Shown here piece by piece: positions 9,604-19,584 of a stretch of 33,702 nt of DNA. Both the position numbers and the translations under genes were made by a program. The DNA is taken from the NCBI GenBank assembly GCA_025360145.1, contig JANYCV010000469.1:1-33702 (forward strand), given 5' to 3'. Numbering within the stretch: position 1 is the stretch's first letter; each line of letters begins with the position of its first letter. The DNA is from Acidobacteriaceae bacterium. GTDB taxonomy: Bacteria > Acidobacteriota > Terriglobia > Bryobacterales > Bryobacteraceae. Below the pieces are notes generated by a model. It saw only the letters and a list, made by a program, of their open reading frames with translations, was not told the origin of the DNA and did not search any database.

Positions 9604-10586
9604 CCAGGCTTATTCAACTTTCTCACCCCACCCAGGGACGGCGCGTTGCGCTTGTCGACGACAACGATCTTAGATTGCTCACTGGCTTCACTTCCGTCTA
9701 TCAGATTGCGACCAGCGGAAAACCGCTGATTGAAACCGCGCGGAAGGCAGTGTCCAGCGACGCGCTTTCCTACGACGATGTTTACGCGGGCAAATCGGAA
9801 TGGAAGATTCTGCCGGCGTTCGATCATCCGGAGGAGACCGCGCGATGCCTGGTGAGCGGCACCGGATTGACTCACAAGGCGAGCGCGGACAACCGGCAGG
9901 CGATGCACGCGGACATCGCCACAGTGACCGACAGCATGCGCATGTATCAGTGGGGAGTGGAAAGCGGACGTCCGGCGGAAGGCGAAATCGGAGTAGCTCC
10001 GGAGTGGTTTTACAAGGGGCCGGGCAGCATTTTACGGGGCCATGGCGAACCGCTAACGATTCCGCCCTACGGTGAGGATGGCGGCGAAGAGCCCGAAGTC
10101 GCGGGAGCTTATATTATCGACGCGGAGGGAGCGCCGCGACGCGTCGGCATGTTGATGGGCAACGAATTTTCCGATCACCAAGTAGAGAAGAAAAACTATC
10201 TCTACCTGGCGGTGTCGAAGCTGCGCACGTGCGCGATCGGGCCGGAGATTGTGCTTGATCCCGATTTCTCAGCCGTTCCGGGACACGTGAGCGTGGAACG
10301 CAATGGGGCGGTCCTTTGGGAGAAGGACATCGCGAGCGGCGAAGCGAAGATGTCGCACACGCTGGCCAATCTGGAACATCACCATTTCAAATTCGAGGCG
10401 CACCGCCGGCCGGGCGATGCCCACATCCATTTCTTTGGAGCCGATGCGTTCAGCTTCGGCGCCGGCATCACGCTTGAAGAGGGCGATGTAATGGTGGTTG
10501 AGTTTCAAGGATTCGGGCGCGCACTGCGGAATCCGCTTGCCATCGACAAGGCACCCAATTCGTTCGTGCGCGTTACCACTTTGTAA
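9600..10586 (+). CDS. FAH-fold protein, GguC / AraD1-like
   Basis: 328 aa; LVSGTGLTHKASADNRQAMH, VAPEWFYKGPGSILRGHGEPLTIPPYGEDGGEEPEVAGAYII, GNEFSDHQVEKKNYLYLAVSKLRTCAIGPEI, HFFGADAFSFG. ATG overlaps the upstream stop (ATGA). Confidence 0.82.
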   Translation: MTRLIQLSHPTQGRRVALVDDNDLRLLTGFTSVYQIATSGKPLIETARKAVSSDALSYDDVYAGKSEWKILPAFDHPEETARCLVSGTGLTHKASADNRQAMHADIATVTDSMRMYQWGVESGRPAEGEIGVAPEWFYKGPGSILRGHGEPLTIPPYGEDGGEEPEVAGAYIIDAEGAPRRVGMLMGNEFSDHQVEKKNYLYLAVSKLRTCAIGPEIVLDPDFSAVPGHVSVERNGAVLWEKDIASGEAKMSHTLANLEHHHFKFEAHRRPGDAHIHFFGADAFSFGAGITLEEGDVMVVEFQGFGRALRNPLAIDKAPNSFVRVTTL

Positions 10587-10590
10587 AGGC

Positions 10591-11784
10591 CTAGAGCAAA
10601 ACTTTGATTAGAGCGAGGCTGGTGACGCAGAGAATCGCTGCGGAGATCGACCCCACCAGCAGTGCCTTGCCGCCGACGGATGCAAGTTGGCGGATGTGAA
10701 CCTCCAGGCCCATGGCTGCCATCACAAAAGTCAGGATGTAGTTACCGATGTCGACCAGCGTAGCCGACATCGGAATAGTGAATGCGCGAACGGAGAGCCA
10801 CGGAGCAAGCTGAAACACCAGCGCGGGAAAGAACCGGGCGGTATTCAGAATTGCCATCGCGGTGAAGCCCCATACAAATACGGGAATCAGCCGTGAGTAA
10901 TGCACGGTGACGGGCTGCCGGTTGGAACGGCGGACGTAGAGAAAGATCAACGCCACGATGAACGGCGCAAGCAGAGTGACGCGCACCAGTTTCACCAGTG
11001 TGGCGAGAGTCCCCGCGGGTTCGCTAAACGCGAAGCCCGCAGCGACGGCCTGCGGTACGGCATGAATGGAGGTGCCGGCCCAAATGCCGAACGCGGTATC
11101 ACTAAGGTGCAGCGCACCGCCCAGAAACGGAAGCAGAAACATCAGAACGATTCCCAGCAGGTTCACCGTGCCAACCGACAAGGTGACGTCTTCGTCTTCG
11201 GCGGAGATGAGCGGCGCCACGGCTATGATGGCACTGGTGCCGCAAATGGCGGTGCCCGCGCCGATCAGCAGCGCGGTACTGCTGGTCAACCCCATCGCAC
11301 GCCCGATGTAGAACGCCGACGCAGTGGCAATAGAAATACAAAGCACGGTGATGGTTAGGGCGTTGAAGCCGATGATGGCGATGTCCGTAAGATTGAGCCC
11401 CGCGCCGGCGAGAACGATAGTGACGGGCAGCAGCCGCCGTGCGATCACCTTGCAGCCCACACCTACCGACGGAGGCAAACGGAACACATTCCGCACAAAT
11501 ACGCCGACGAGAATCGCGATGATGGAGGCGCTGATTGGACGCCGTATTCCGTGATCGCTAACTATACGAAAGGGAACAGCGGGAATGTAGTGGATGGCGT
11601 AGGAAGCAGCCGCCACCAGCAGAGCAGCCACCGCGCCGGAGCGGACCGAGGGCGCCCGGAATGGCTTCTTTCCATCGGCGGGCCGCGGCTCCACCGCAGG
11701 CGCTACGTAGACGCCTTCCATGGAACTCAGCGAAAGATCGGTATCGTCGCTGATGTCGTGGCTCATTCGCATGCTGCTTCCCAT
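10591..11784 (-). CDS. YeiH/UPF0324-family putative transporter, multi-pass membrane protein
   Basis: Repeated TM segments; IGRAMGLTSSTALLIGAGTAICGTSAIIAVAPLISAEDEDVTLSVGTVNLLGIVLMFLLPFLGGALHLSDTAFGIWAGTSIHAVPQAVAAGF. Likely start Met46 of the 442-aa ORF (about 11784). Confidence 0.88.
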   Translation of the reverse strand: MGSSMRMSHDISDDTDLSLSSMEGVYVAPAVEPRPADGKKPFRAPSVRSGAVAALLVAAASYAIHYIPAVPFRIVSDHGIRRPISASIIAILVGVFVRNVFRLPPSVGVGCKVIARRLLPVTIVLAGAGLNLTDIAIIGFNALTITVLCISIATASAFYIGRAMGLTSSTALLIGAGTAICGTSAIIAVAPLISAEDEDVTLSVGTVNLLGIVLMFLLPFLGGALHLSDTAFGIWAGTSIHAVPQAVAAGFAFSEPAGTLATLVKLVRVTLLAPFIVALIFLYVRRSNRQPVTVHYSRLIPVFVWGFTAMAILNTARFFPALVFQLAPWLSVRAFTIPMSATLVDIGNYILTFVMAAMGLEVHIRQLASVGGKALLVGSISAAILCVTSLALIKVLL

Positions 11785-11824
11785 ATCTCTCAAAGTCTGA
11801 CAGAATCGAGGCACGGGCGTATTT

Positions 11825-13795
11825 ATGATTCTGCGACGAACTCTCCCTTTCACTCTCGCCCTGGGGTATGCCCTGGGTTGCCCCACCTGGTTGCCAGCGG
11901 TGGACCTGCAATACTTCACTACGACGGTTTACCCGGCGCTGCAGAAGGCCGGATGCCAAGGGTGCCACAATCCGGACGGAGTGGCCGCGGGAACCCGCCT
12001 GCACCTCCCCGATCCCGGCGCCTCACCGGCCACCCTTGAGAACTTCGGGCTCAGTTTAAAAGCACTGACCGATCCGGCCGACCCTGGTAAATCGCTGTTA
12101 CTGAACAAACCCACTCGCCGCGTCGCGCACGCCGGCGGAAAGCGGATCGCACCCGGCAGCCCGGAAGAAGCCATTCTGCGCACCTGGGTGGACTATCTGT
12201 CGACCACCAAAGCAGTGGCGAAGAAGGAAACTGAAGCGGCGGCGACACCGATCGGGCCAGTCCTTCGCCGCCTGACACACTTCCAGTACAACAATACAGT
12301 CCGCGACCTGCTGGGCGACCAGGGCAACCTGGCCGATCAATTCCCACCGGAGGACTTCGTCAACGGCTTCAAGAATCAATATCAGTCGCAGAGCATTTCG
12401 CCGCTGCTTGCGGAAGCCTACAGCCTGGCCGCGGAAAAACTCGCGCAGAATGCATTCCGCGGCGGTGACACTCACGGCCTGATTCCGTGTAAACAAACCT
12501 ACCCCGGCTGCGCTGAAAAATTCGTTCAATCTTTTGGGCAGAGGGTGTTCCGGCGGCCTCTGCAAAAAGATGAGACCGATCGATACGCACGCCTGTTCCG
12601 GACGCAGAAGCAATTCCTGGCTGGCGCGCAAATCGTGACAGAAGCTCTGTTGCAATCCCCTGCCTTCCTGCTGCGAACAGACGGCGCGCAGTCGAAAGCC
12701 TATGGACGGGCTAGCCGGCTGTCCTACTTTCTCTGGAACACCTTGCCGGACGCCGCCCTGTTCCGCAGTGCCGCGGCAGGCGAACTCGATACGCCGCAGG
12801 GCGTGGAAACCGCTGCCCGGCGAATGCTGAAAGATCCGAAGGCGCGTGCCACTGTCGATGACTTCGTAGCACAGTGGCTTCGATTTGACAGACTGCTGAA
12901 CACCATCAAGGATCGCGAGACTTTTCCGCAGTACGGCCCCGAACTGGCGCTCGCGATGACTGAAGAGGCCCGCCGTCTGGTTGCCGATCTGGTGTGGAAC
13001 AACGGCGACTTCACGAAGGTCTATTCGGCCGATTACGCTTTTCTGAACAGCGGGCTGGCGGATCTGTACAAGGTAAAGGCTCCTCCCGACGACTTCGGCA
13101 AAGTCGCGCTGCCGCCCGAAACCGAACGCTCCGGCATACTTGGCCAGGGGCTGTTCCTGGGCCTGACCAGTAAGCCCACCGAGACGTCGCCCACCGCCCG
13201 TGGCCTGTTCGTGCGCGAACAATTTCTGTGCCAGGATGTGCCACAGCCGCCGCCGGGTGTCAGCACGAATCTGCCGGTTCTCACCAAAGAGAAGCCGCAG
13301 ACGAACCGCGAACGATTGGCCCTTCATCTCAACAACGAAAGTTGTGCCAGTTGCCACACGCTGATCGATCCTATTGGGTTCGGGTTCGAGAAGTTCGATG
13401 CCATTGGGCAACGCCGGGAGAAACAGAAGCTCACGTTTCGTCCCACCAGGGAAGAAGCGAAGGACAAAAATAAAGTGCGCAAGACAGAGACGGTTTCGCT
13501 GGCGCTGGATACGTCAGGCTACGTCGCCGGCATCCGCGATTCCGAGTTCACTGCACCGAGCACGCTTGGCAAAGTACTGGCCGCGAGTGAGCAGTGTCAG
13601 GAATGCATTGTTAAGCAACTGTTCCGCTATGAATCCGGCCGCAAGGAGGCGCCCGCCGACCGGCCCATTATTCGTCAAAGCTTCGATGAGTTCCGGCGCT
13701 CCGGGTTCCGTTTCCAAGACCTGATGGTTTCTTTGATAAAATTGAATTTATTTCAGCCGGTAAGAACGGAGTCCCATGTCGTCAGTGATAACTAA
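11825..13795 (+). CDS. DUF1592/DUF1588-type secreted cytochrome-like protein
   Basis: 656 aa; signal peptide; [11 protein letters not shown] (CxxCH); [61 protein letters not shown]. Confidence 0.88.
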   Translation: MILRRTLPFTLALGYALGCPTWLPAVDLQYFTTTVYPALQKAGCQGCHNPDGVAAGTRLHLPDPGASPATLENFGLSLKALTDPADPGKSLLLNKPTRRVAHAGGKRIAPGSPEEAILRTWVDYLSTTKAVAKKETEAAATPIGPVLRRLTHFQYNNTVRDLLGDQGNLADQFPPEDFVNGFKNQYQSQSISPLLAEAYSLAAEKLAQNAFRGGDTHGLIPCKQTYPGCAEKFVQSFGQRVFRRPLQKDETDRYARLFRTQKQFLAGAQIVTEALLQSPAFLLRTDGAQSKAYGRASRLSYFLWNTLPDAALFRSAAAGELDTPQGVETAARRMLKDPKARATVDDFVAQWLRFDRLLNTIKDRETFPQYGPELALAMTEEARRLVADLVWNNGDFTKVYSADYAFLNSGLADLYKVKAPPDDFGKVALPPETERSGILGQGLFLGLTSKPTETSPTARGLFVREQFLCQDVPQPPPGVSTNLPVLTKEKPQTNRERLALHLNNESCASCHTLIDPIGFGFEKFDAIGQRREKQKLTFRPTREEAKDKNKVRKTETVSLALDTSGYVAGIRDSEFTAPSTLGKVLAASEQCQECIVKQLFRYESGRKEAPADRPIIRQSFDEFRRSGFRFQDLMVSLIKLNLFQPVRTESHVVSDN

Positions 13796-15128
13796 GAACC
13801 GTGCATTGTCCCGCAGATTGTTCTTGCGAGGCGTTACAGCGTTGACACAGGCTCCGGTCTGGATTGGACTGCCGCCGCTGGCCGCGATGTTCAACAGCTC
13901 GGGTACGGCGTATGCGGCAGGAACGTCCGGGTTAAAGTCTGGTTCAAAGCAGATCCCCAACCGGTTCGTGTTGTGGTTCAATGGCAACGGCATCACTGAA
14001 CGCTACTGGATTCCCGCGGAGACCGGCGCGAACTACACCATGACGCCGTGCCTTGCGCCGCTGGCGCGGTTCCGGGATGACATTCATATCGTCACCGGTC
14101 TGGATAATCCCGCTGCCCGCCTGCCCGGCCCCGGCAACGACCATCACCGCTCGATGAGCGCCTTGATGACGGGCACGCAATTCACCGGGCGAGGCGCGGG
14201 TGGACCTTCCATCGACCACGTGATCGCGGCGAAGACCAACGCCGATACGCGGTTCCGCTCGCTGCAAATCGGTGTGTCGCAGGAGTCGTTTGGAGAGAGC
14301 ATTCAGCGCAACATGAGCTGGGCCGGTTTGGACCGCGCGCTTCCTCCGGAGATGATTCCAGCCAAGTTGTTCGACCGTCTTTTCGGCGCCCGCGATGCCA
14401 GTTGGATCGATCGCAAGAAGAGCGTACTGGATGCGGTGCAACAAGACACAGGCGTGCTGCGCAAGGAACTGGGACGCGAGGATCAAACGCGGCTGGACGA
14501 GCACCTGTCGTCGATTCGGGACGTGGAGCGGGCCATTGCCAGCCTTCCGCCGCAGTATCACAAAGTGGACGCACCGGACTTCGATGGCGACATGAAGGAC
14601 TGGCCGCGCATCGCAAGGTTGCAGAGCGAGTTGCTGGTCCACGCGTTGGCGTCCGGACAAACTCGCGTTGCGTCCTACATGCTGACCAAGTGCCAGGGGC
14701 TCACCAGATTCCCATGGTTGGGCTACACGGCGGCGAGGCATCACGACTACACCCATCGGGACGGCAAGGCACCGGGTTCGGACGGGCCCGACGGCGCGCG
14801 CATCATGCGCGATATCTGCCGCTGGCATGTGGAAGAGTTCGCCTGGCTGTTGGGCCGCATGAAAACCACGCCCGAGGGCGAAGGCAACCTGCTGGATCAT
14901 ACTTCGCTGGTCTTCGTACATGAGCACGCCGAGGCCAACGATCATAAGAACAACGGTCTGTCGCTGATCGTTGCCGGCCATGCGGGTGGCCTCGAAACCG
15001 GCCGTCACACGCGAACCACCGGAACCACCGCTGACCTTTATCTTACTGTTGCGAACCGCGCGATGGATGCCAAGCTCACCAGCCTGCCCAGCGCTACGCG
15101 GGAACTCAGCGGGCTATTTCGCACTTAG
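13776..15128 (+). CDS. DUF1552 domain-containing protein, Tat signal
   Basis: 450 aa; N-terminal [46 protein letters not shown]; 20-nt overlap with the upstream DUF1592 gene, its usual partner. Confidence 0.87.
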   Translation: MSSVITKNRALSRRLFLRGVTALTQAPVWIGLPPLAAMFNSSGTAYAAGTSGLKSGSKQIPNRFVLWFNGNGITERYWIPAETGANYTMTPCLAPLARFRDDIHIVTGLDNPAARLPGPGNDHHRSMSALMTGTQFTGRGAGGPSIDHVIAAKTNADTRFRSLQIGVSQESFGESIQRNMSWAGLDRALPPEMIPAKLFDRLFGARDASWIDRKKSVLDAVQQDTGVLRKELGREDQTRLDEHLSSIRDVERAIASLPPQYHKVDAPDFDGDMKDWPRIARLQSELLVHALASGQTRVASYMLTKCQGLTRFPWLGYTAARHHDYTHRDGKAPGSDGPDGARIMRDICRWHVEEFAWLLGRMKTTPEGEGNLLDHTSLVFVHEHAEANDHKNNGLSLIVAGHAGGLETGRHTRTTGTTADLYLTVANRAMDAKLTSLPSATRELSGLFRT

Positions 15129-16032
15129 GGAGTGCGGCGCGCAGCCGCTCGACACCGGCATCGGTGACCTTGGTCTCTTTCAGGTCCAGCCACAGCAGGC
15201 TCTTCACATTCGCCAGAATGTCGAGGGCGCCGTCGTCGATTTTGGTCGCCTTCCAGAGAGTCAACTTCTCCAGCTTGTCAAAGTGTTTCAGTACCGAAAG
15301 CCCTTTCGCGGAGATGGAAGTCTGGCCCAGATCGAGAGACCGGAGTTCGGTTAGAGGAGCCAGAGTGGGCATTCCGGTGTCGGTGATTTTCGAGTTGTGA
15401 AGATTCAAATTTTGCAGTTTGCGTAGCGTCGCAATCGATTCCAGTCCGCGGTCCGTGATGGTTGCGGCCCACATCCCGGAATCGGTCCGCTGGCTTCCGT
15501 TCAGATCCAGTGAGACCAGGTTTGGCATCCGTCGCACGGCGGTGAGTCCAACGTCGGTCAGCTTGTTCCCGCCCACCGCTATACTCTTCAAATTCGGGAT
15601 CGCCGTCAGGGCGTCGAAGCCGTTATCGGTGAACAGGGAGAAACCTACGTCGATACTTTCGAGCGTAGTCATTCCCGCCAGATGAGCCAGACCGGCATCG
15701 GTCACTTTCGTCCCTCGCAGATTCAGCCACCGGAGATGAGTCCAACCGCGCATCGCCGCTAATGCGCCATCGCCGATCAACTCGGCGTAGTACAGATTCA
15801 GGTCCGAGATATTCTTCAGATCTTTCAACTGCGCGAAGCCGCGGTCGGTGATTCTGGTGTGCGAGAGGTCCAGATTGCTGAGTTTCGGCAACTGCTGTAG
15901 AGAGGGCAGATCTGAGTCGGTGATCCACGACGTGGTGAGGGTCAGTCCTGTGACATTGCCCTGCTTGTCGCGTATTGAGTTCTGATCCGTAATCAGGGCC
16001 AAGGCTGCGAATGCTGCAATCAGGTGGGTCAT
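15106..16032 (-). CDS. secreted leucine-rich repeat protein (ribonuclease-inhibitor/internalin-like LRRs)
   Basis: 308 aa; repeated LxxLxxLxLxxTxITDxGLxxL units ([71 protein letters not shown]); hydrophobic N-terminus. Confidence 0.88.
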   Translation of the reverse strand: MTHLIAAFAALALITDQNSIRDKQGNVTGLTLTTSWITDSDLPSLQQLPKLSNLDLSHTRITDRGFAQLKDLKNISDLNLYYAELIGDGALAAMRGWTHLRWLNLRGTKVTDAGLAHLAGMTTLESIDVGFSLFTDNGFDALTAIPNLKSIAVGGNKLTDVGLTAVRRMPNLVSLDLNGSQRTDSGMWAATITDRGLESIATLRKLQNLNLHNSKITDTGMPTLAPLTELRSLDLGQTSISAKGLSVLKHFDKLEKLTLWKATKIDDGALDILANVKSLLWLDLKETKVTDAGVERLRAALPKCEIAR

Positions 16033-16033
16033 A

Positions 16034-19000
16034 TCAGCTACCTCTCCGGGTGGGTTGTGCAGAATCGCGATCGAACACGATGTCGCACTTGGGCAAGGCT
16101 GCCTTCAGCGCCTGGAACCCCTTCTCAGTCACAAGCGTGTGATACAGGTTCAGATAGCGAAGCTGTCCCTGAGCGCGCAGCGTATCGATGGATGCATCGG
16201 AGATGGTCGCGCTATCGAGGCGCAGCGAGGTAAGGCTAGCGGTGAGTCCGGCCAAGCCTTTCTCGGAGACTTTCGTGTAGTCGAGGTTCAGAGACTTCAG
16301 CGCCGCCAACTTCGCGAGCGGCTTCAGCCCTTCGTCCGTGACCCTCGTCCGTGCGACTTCCAGCCGCTCGATCCCGGTCAGAAGCATCAGCGAATCCAGC
16401 CCCTTATCGGTGATGCGCGTGTAGCTGAGCAGCAGCTCCTTCAGAGACGTCAACGGCTTCAGATGCTCCATACCGGCGTCGTCGATATCGGTAGAGGTCA
16501 AATCAAGCTTTCGCAATCCCATAAGGCTCTTCAGCGCAGCGAGGCCGCTGCTGCTGACGTCGGTGTAGCTTGCCTCCAGCGCTTCGAGCTTCGTGCATGC
16601 GGACAAGCTCGCGAGGCCGGAGTCGTTCAGCCGCGAACCAGCCAGCCCAACATGCCGCAGATTGGGAAAGCCCCCGAGTTGCAATCCCTGCACCGGCACA
16701 TTGTTCAGCAACAGGACTTGCAGACCGGCGAGCTTCTGAAGACCGGCCAGCGCCTGATCGGAGAGTGTGGTGTTGCTGAGATTCAGCTCCTTCAGCCCGG
16801 TCAGTTTCGCAATCGCGGCTAGTCCGGCCTGGCCGAGATCGGTCGCCTGCAGGTCCAACTTCTCCAGCGCAGGAAGCAGCGCCAGGAACTCAAGCTGGGC
16901 ATCGGTAACCGATGTTCGCGCCAATACCACTTCGTTATTTCCAATTACTTTACCGCCCATGCTCAGCACCCAGGCGGCGGCGCCCGCGGCGTCTTTCGTC
17001 TTTGGCTTGCTTTTTCGAAGCGCTGCATCGGCGGCCTGTGCGGCTGAATCCTGAAACTCGATTCTGCACTCCGGCACCGCCGCGCGGAACGCTTCAATGC
17101 CTCCACGGCTCACGCCGGTATAGCGAACGTCCAACGCCGACAATTTCTTCAAGCCTTGTAACTTCGATAGCCCCGAATTCGTGGTCTCCGTACGATACAG
17201 ATTCAGCTCTTGCAGCTCCGGCATTCCTGCCAGCGACGATAGTCCTTCATCGGTCGCCTTTGTCCCCAGCAAATTGAGTTTCTGCAATTTCTTCAGGCCT
17301 TTCAATTGACTCAGACCCGCGTCGGTTACTTTCGTGCCTGAAAGATCCAGTGCGATCAATTCCGTCAATCCGGCGATCTGTTTCAGCCCCTCGTCGCCCA
17401 CGAACGTATCGCGAAGCGACAGCCGCGCCAGGTGCTTCATGCCCGCCAGAGGCTTCATGCCGTCGTCGGTGAAGGGAGTATCGTTCAGATCCAGATCCCG
17501 CAGGTTGACGAAAGGCGCCAGGGCCGGTCCCTTCACGCGCGTCATGGTCAACCGCATCTCTTCGATCTGCGTCAGGTCCTTCAGAAACGCCAGACCCTTA
17601 TCCTGGACGTTGATCGACTCCAGGAAGTGCAGACTAAAATAGAGCTTCTTCAGTTTGTGCAGCTTCGCCAGACCCGCAAAGCCGTCGTTGGCATCAAGCC
17701 GGCTACCCGCGCCTGGATTGAAGATGGTGCCCGGCAAAAGCAGCTCTTCCAGGTCCTGCAACTCGCCCAGGTTTTTCATGTCGAGCGGGTCCATGGTGGT
17801 GCCCACCATATCCACGGCGAAGATGCGGAATTCCCCTTTGGGAAGCGCTGCGAGTTCGCGCACAAATGGTCCGTGCCGGTCTATCCGCAGTCCGCCGCCC
17901 AACCGGATGATGAACTCAGCCGCCGCGCGCTCGGGCGGTGGCGGAGTTGTTCCAGGGCCCATCAGGATCATACCGGGACGAGTGCCCAAGTGCTTGCCGC
18001 CCGACAGCACCAGCTTGCCGTTTACGAAGACATGCTCAATGCCCTCGGCATACTGATGCGGCGATTCGAATGTGGCTTTATCGATTACCGTTGCCGGATT
18101 GAACACCGTGACATCCGCCCACATGCCGGGCCGCAGCAGGCCGCGGTCATAGATGTGGATCTTCGCTGCATTGGCCGACGTCATCTTGCGGATGGCTTCT
18201 TCCATGGTGATGACTTTCTCGTCGCGAACGTAGCGCCCCAGCACGCGGGGAAACGTCCCATACCAGCGTGGATGCGGGTGGCCATCGCTCAACGGCCCGG
18301 TGGTGGCCACCGCGCTGCCATCGGAGCCGATGGAGACGAAGGGCTGCTTCAGCGCATAACGCATGTCCTCTTCGCTGTGATGGAAGAAGATGGTGGGGAT
18401 GGAACCGCGGTTCGCCTGCAACAACTCAAACAGGGCATCGATCGGTTTCCCGCCCATCAGACGAATCACTTCGTTCATCCGCTTGCCTTGGTACTTCTTG
18501 TAGGCCGGATTCGACAGCGAGACCAGCAGCATTCCTTCCCACGATCCCGTTGCCGTGTAGTGGTTGTACCAGTTCGTTCCGGGAATTCCGTGTTCGATTT
18601 CGCTCTCTAAACGAGGCCGCAACGCGGGGTCTTTCAATCGAGCGAGCAGTGCATCAACGCCGCCTTCGTGAGCCCACGGCGGAATGATACTGGACAAGTT
18701 GTTCTGGCCGGCCCGATACGGATACACGTTCGCTTCCACCAGTTGTCCGTTGGCGCGCGCCTGCTGGATGGTGCCGATCAACTCCGGCATCTTGCCCCAC
18801 AATTCGTGTTCGGCGATCTTGATGTGGATGATGTCTACCGGCACTCCGGACTGGCGGCCGATCTCAATAGCCTCGGCCACTGACTCAAACACGCCGTGCC
18901 CTTCGGTGCGCATGTGCGTGGAGTAGATGCCGCCGTACGGCGCGGCCGCTTTGCACATGGCGATCAACGTCGCGGTATCGATCCACGCCCCCGGCGGACC

Positions 19001-19564
19001 GCTTAACGAACTAGCTACGCCAAGCGCACCCTGCTCCATCGCCTCGCGCACCAGACGCTGCATTTCGATCAACTCGGCGGCAGTCGGAGGACCCGCCTTG
19101 GGTCCGCGCACATAGGTCCAGATCTCGCTGGAACCCACGTACGTTCCGATGTTGGTGGAGACGCCCTTCTGCAATACTTTGGCGAAGTAACCCTTGAAGT
19201 CGATCCAATCCCCCGCCCCAGGCTTCAGCGGAGCCGCGGAGCCGCCTTCGCCAAAGATCATGGACGTGACGCCCTGGCGGATCATGCTCTCGGCATTGCC
19301 GTCCACCAGAATGCTGTGGTCGGAGTGGTTGTGAATATCGATGAATCCGGGCGCGACGATCAGCCCCGCAGCCTCGATAGTCTGTTTCGCGGACTTCCCG
19401 GTAAGCCGCCCCATGGCCGCCACCTTTCCATCGCGAATGCCTACATCGCCCGCGAACGACGGATTGCCCGTACCATCGACAATGCGGCCGCCGCGGATGA
19501 GAACGTCGAAATCCTGCGCGGCGGCTAGCGATACCAGCCCCGCCAGTAATGCAAGCAGCTTCAT
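16034..19564 (-). CDS. D-aminoacylase/N-acyl-D-amino-acid deacylase-type amidohydrolase fused to C-terminal leucine-rich repeats
   Basis: Start MKLLALLAGLVSLAAAQDFDVLIRGGRIVDGTG (ORF Met9). Amidohydrolase motifs DIHNHSDHS, YSTHMRTEGHGVFESVAEAIEIGRQSGVPVDIIHIKIAE, VSIGSDGSAV, RPGMWADVTVFNP; followed by two LRR blocks ending in FRAAVPECRIEF and LKAALPKCDIVF. Confidence 0.9.
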   Translation of the reverse strand: MKLLALLAGLVSLAAAQDFDVLIRGGRIVDGTGNPSFAGDVGIRDGKVAAMGRLTGKSAKQTIEAAGLIVAPGFIDIHNHSDHSILVDGNAESMIRQGVTSMIFGEGGSAAPLKPGAGDWIDFKGYFAKVLQKGVSTNIGTYVGSSEIWTYVRGPKAGPPTAAELIEMQRLVREAMEQGALGVASSLSGPPGAWIDTATLIAMCKAAAPYGGIYSTHMRTEGHGVFESVAEAIEIGRQSGVPVDIIHIKIAEHELWGKMPELIGTIQQARANGQLVEANVYPYRAGQNNLSSIIPPWAHEGGVDALLARLKDPALRPRLESEIEHGIPGTNWYNHYTATGSWEGMLLVSLSNPAYKKYQGKRMNEVIRLMGGKPIDALFELLQANRGSIPTIFFHHSEEDMRYALKQPFVSIGSDGSAVATTGPLSDGHPHPRWYGTFPRVLGRYVRDEKVITMEEAIRKMTSANAAKIHIYDRGLLRPGMWADVTVFNPATVIDKATFESPHQYAEGIEHVFVNGKLVLSGGKHLGTRPGMILMGPGTTPPPPERAAAEFIIRLGGGLRIDRHGPFVRELAALPKGEFRIFAVDMVGTTMDPLDMKNLGELQDLEELLLPGTIFNPGAGSRLDANDGFAGLAKLHKLKKLYFSLHFLESINVQDKGLAFLKDLTQIEEMRLTMTRVKGPALAPFVNLRDLDLNDTPFTDDGMKPLAGMKHLARLSLRDTFVGDEGLKQIAGLTELIALDLSGTKVTDAGLSQLKGLKKLQKLNLLGTKATDEGLSSLAGMPELQELNLYRTETTNSGLSKLQGLKKLSALDVRYTGVSRGGIEAFRAAVPECRIEFQDSAAQAADAALRKSKPKTKDAAGAAAWVLSMGGKVIGNNEVVLARTSVTDAQLEFLALLPALEKLDLQATDLGQAGLAAIAKLTGLKELNLSNTTLSDQALAGLQKLAGLQVLLLNNVPVQGLQLGGFPNLRHVGLAGSRLNDSGLASLSACTKLEALEASYTDVSSSGLAALKSLMGLRKLDLTSTDIDDAGMEHLKPLTSLKELLLSYTRITDKGLDSLMLLTGIERLEVARTRVTDEGLKPLAKLAALKSLNLDYTKVSEKGLAGLTASLTSLRLDSATISDASIDTLRAQGQLRYLNLYHTLVTEKGFQALKAALPKCDIVFDRDSAQPTRRGS

Positions 19565-19584
19565 GGGAAGATTGTATCCGTTTA

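Noticed and set aside
10584-10593. Possible bidirectional terminator between the GguC-like and YeiH-like genes
   Set aside because: Only 4 bp separate the stops and only a short AGGCCT palindrome is present; no stem-loop with T-run.
12098-13411. 437-aa minus-strand ORF
   Set aside because: Lies wholly antisense to the DUF1592 gene; no family recognised; typical shadow ORF in GC-rich DNA.
13944-15008. 354-aa minus-strand ORF
   Set aside because: Antisense to the DUF1552 gene; His/Arg/Gln-rich low-complexity composition expected from an opposite-strand frame.
15106-17700. Regular repeat periodicity that might suggest a tandem DNA repeat or CRISPR-like array
   Set aside because: The periodicity is ~24-codon LRR coding units with degenerate DNA sequence, not identical repeats and spacers.
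17432-18610. 392-aa plus-strand ORF
   Set aside because: Antisense to the amidohydrolase-LRR gene; no recognisable domain.
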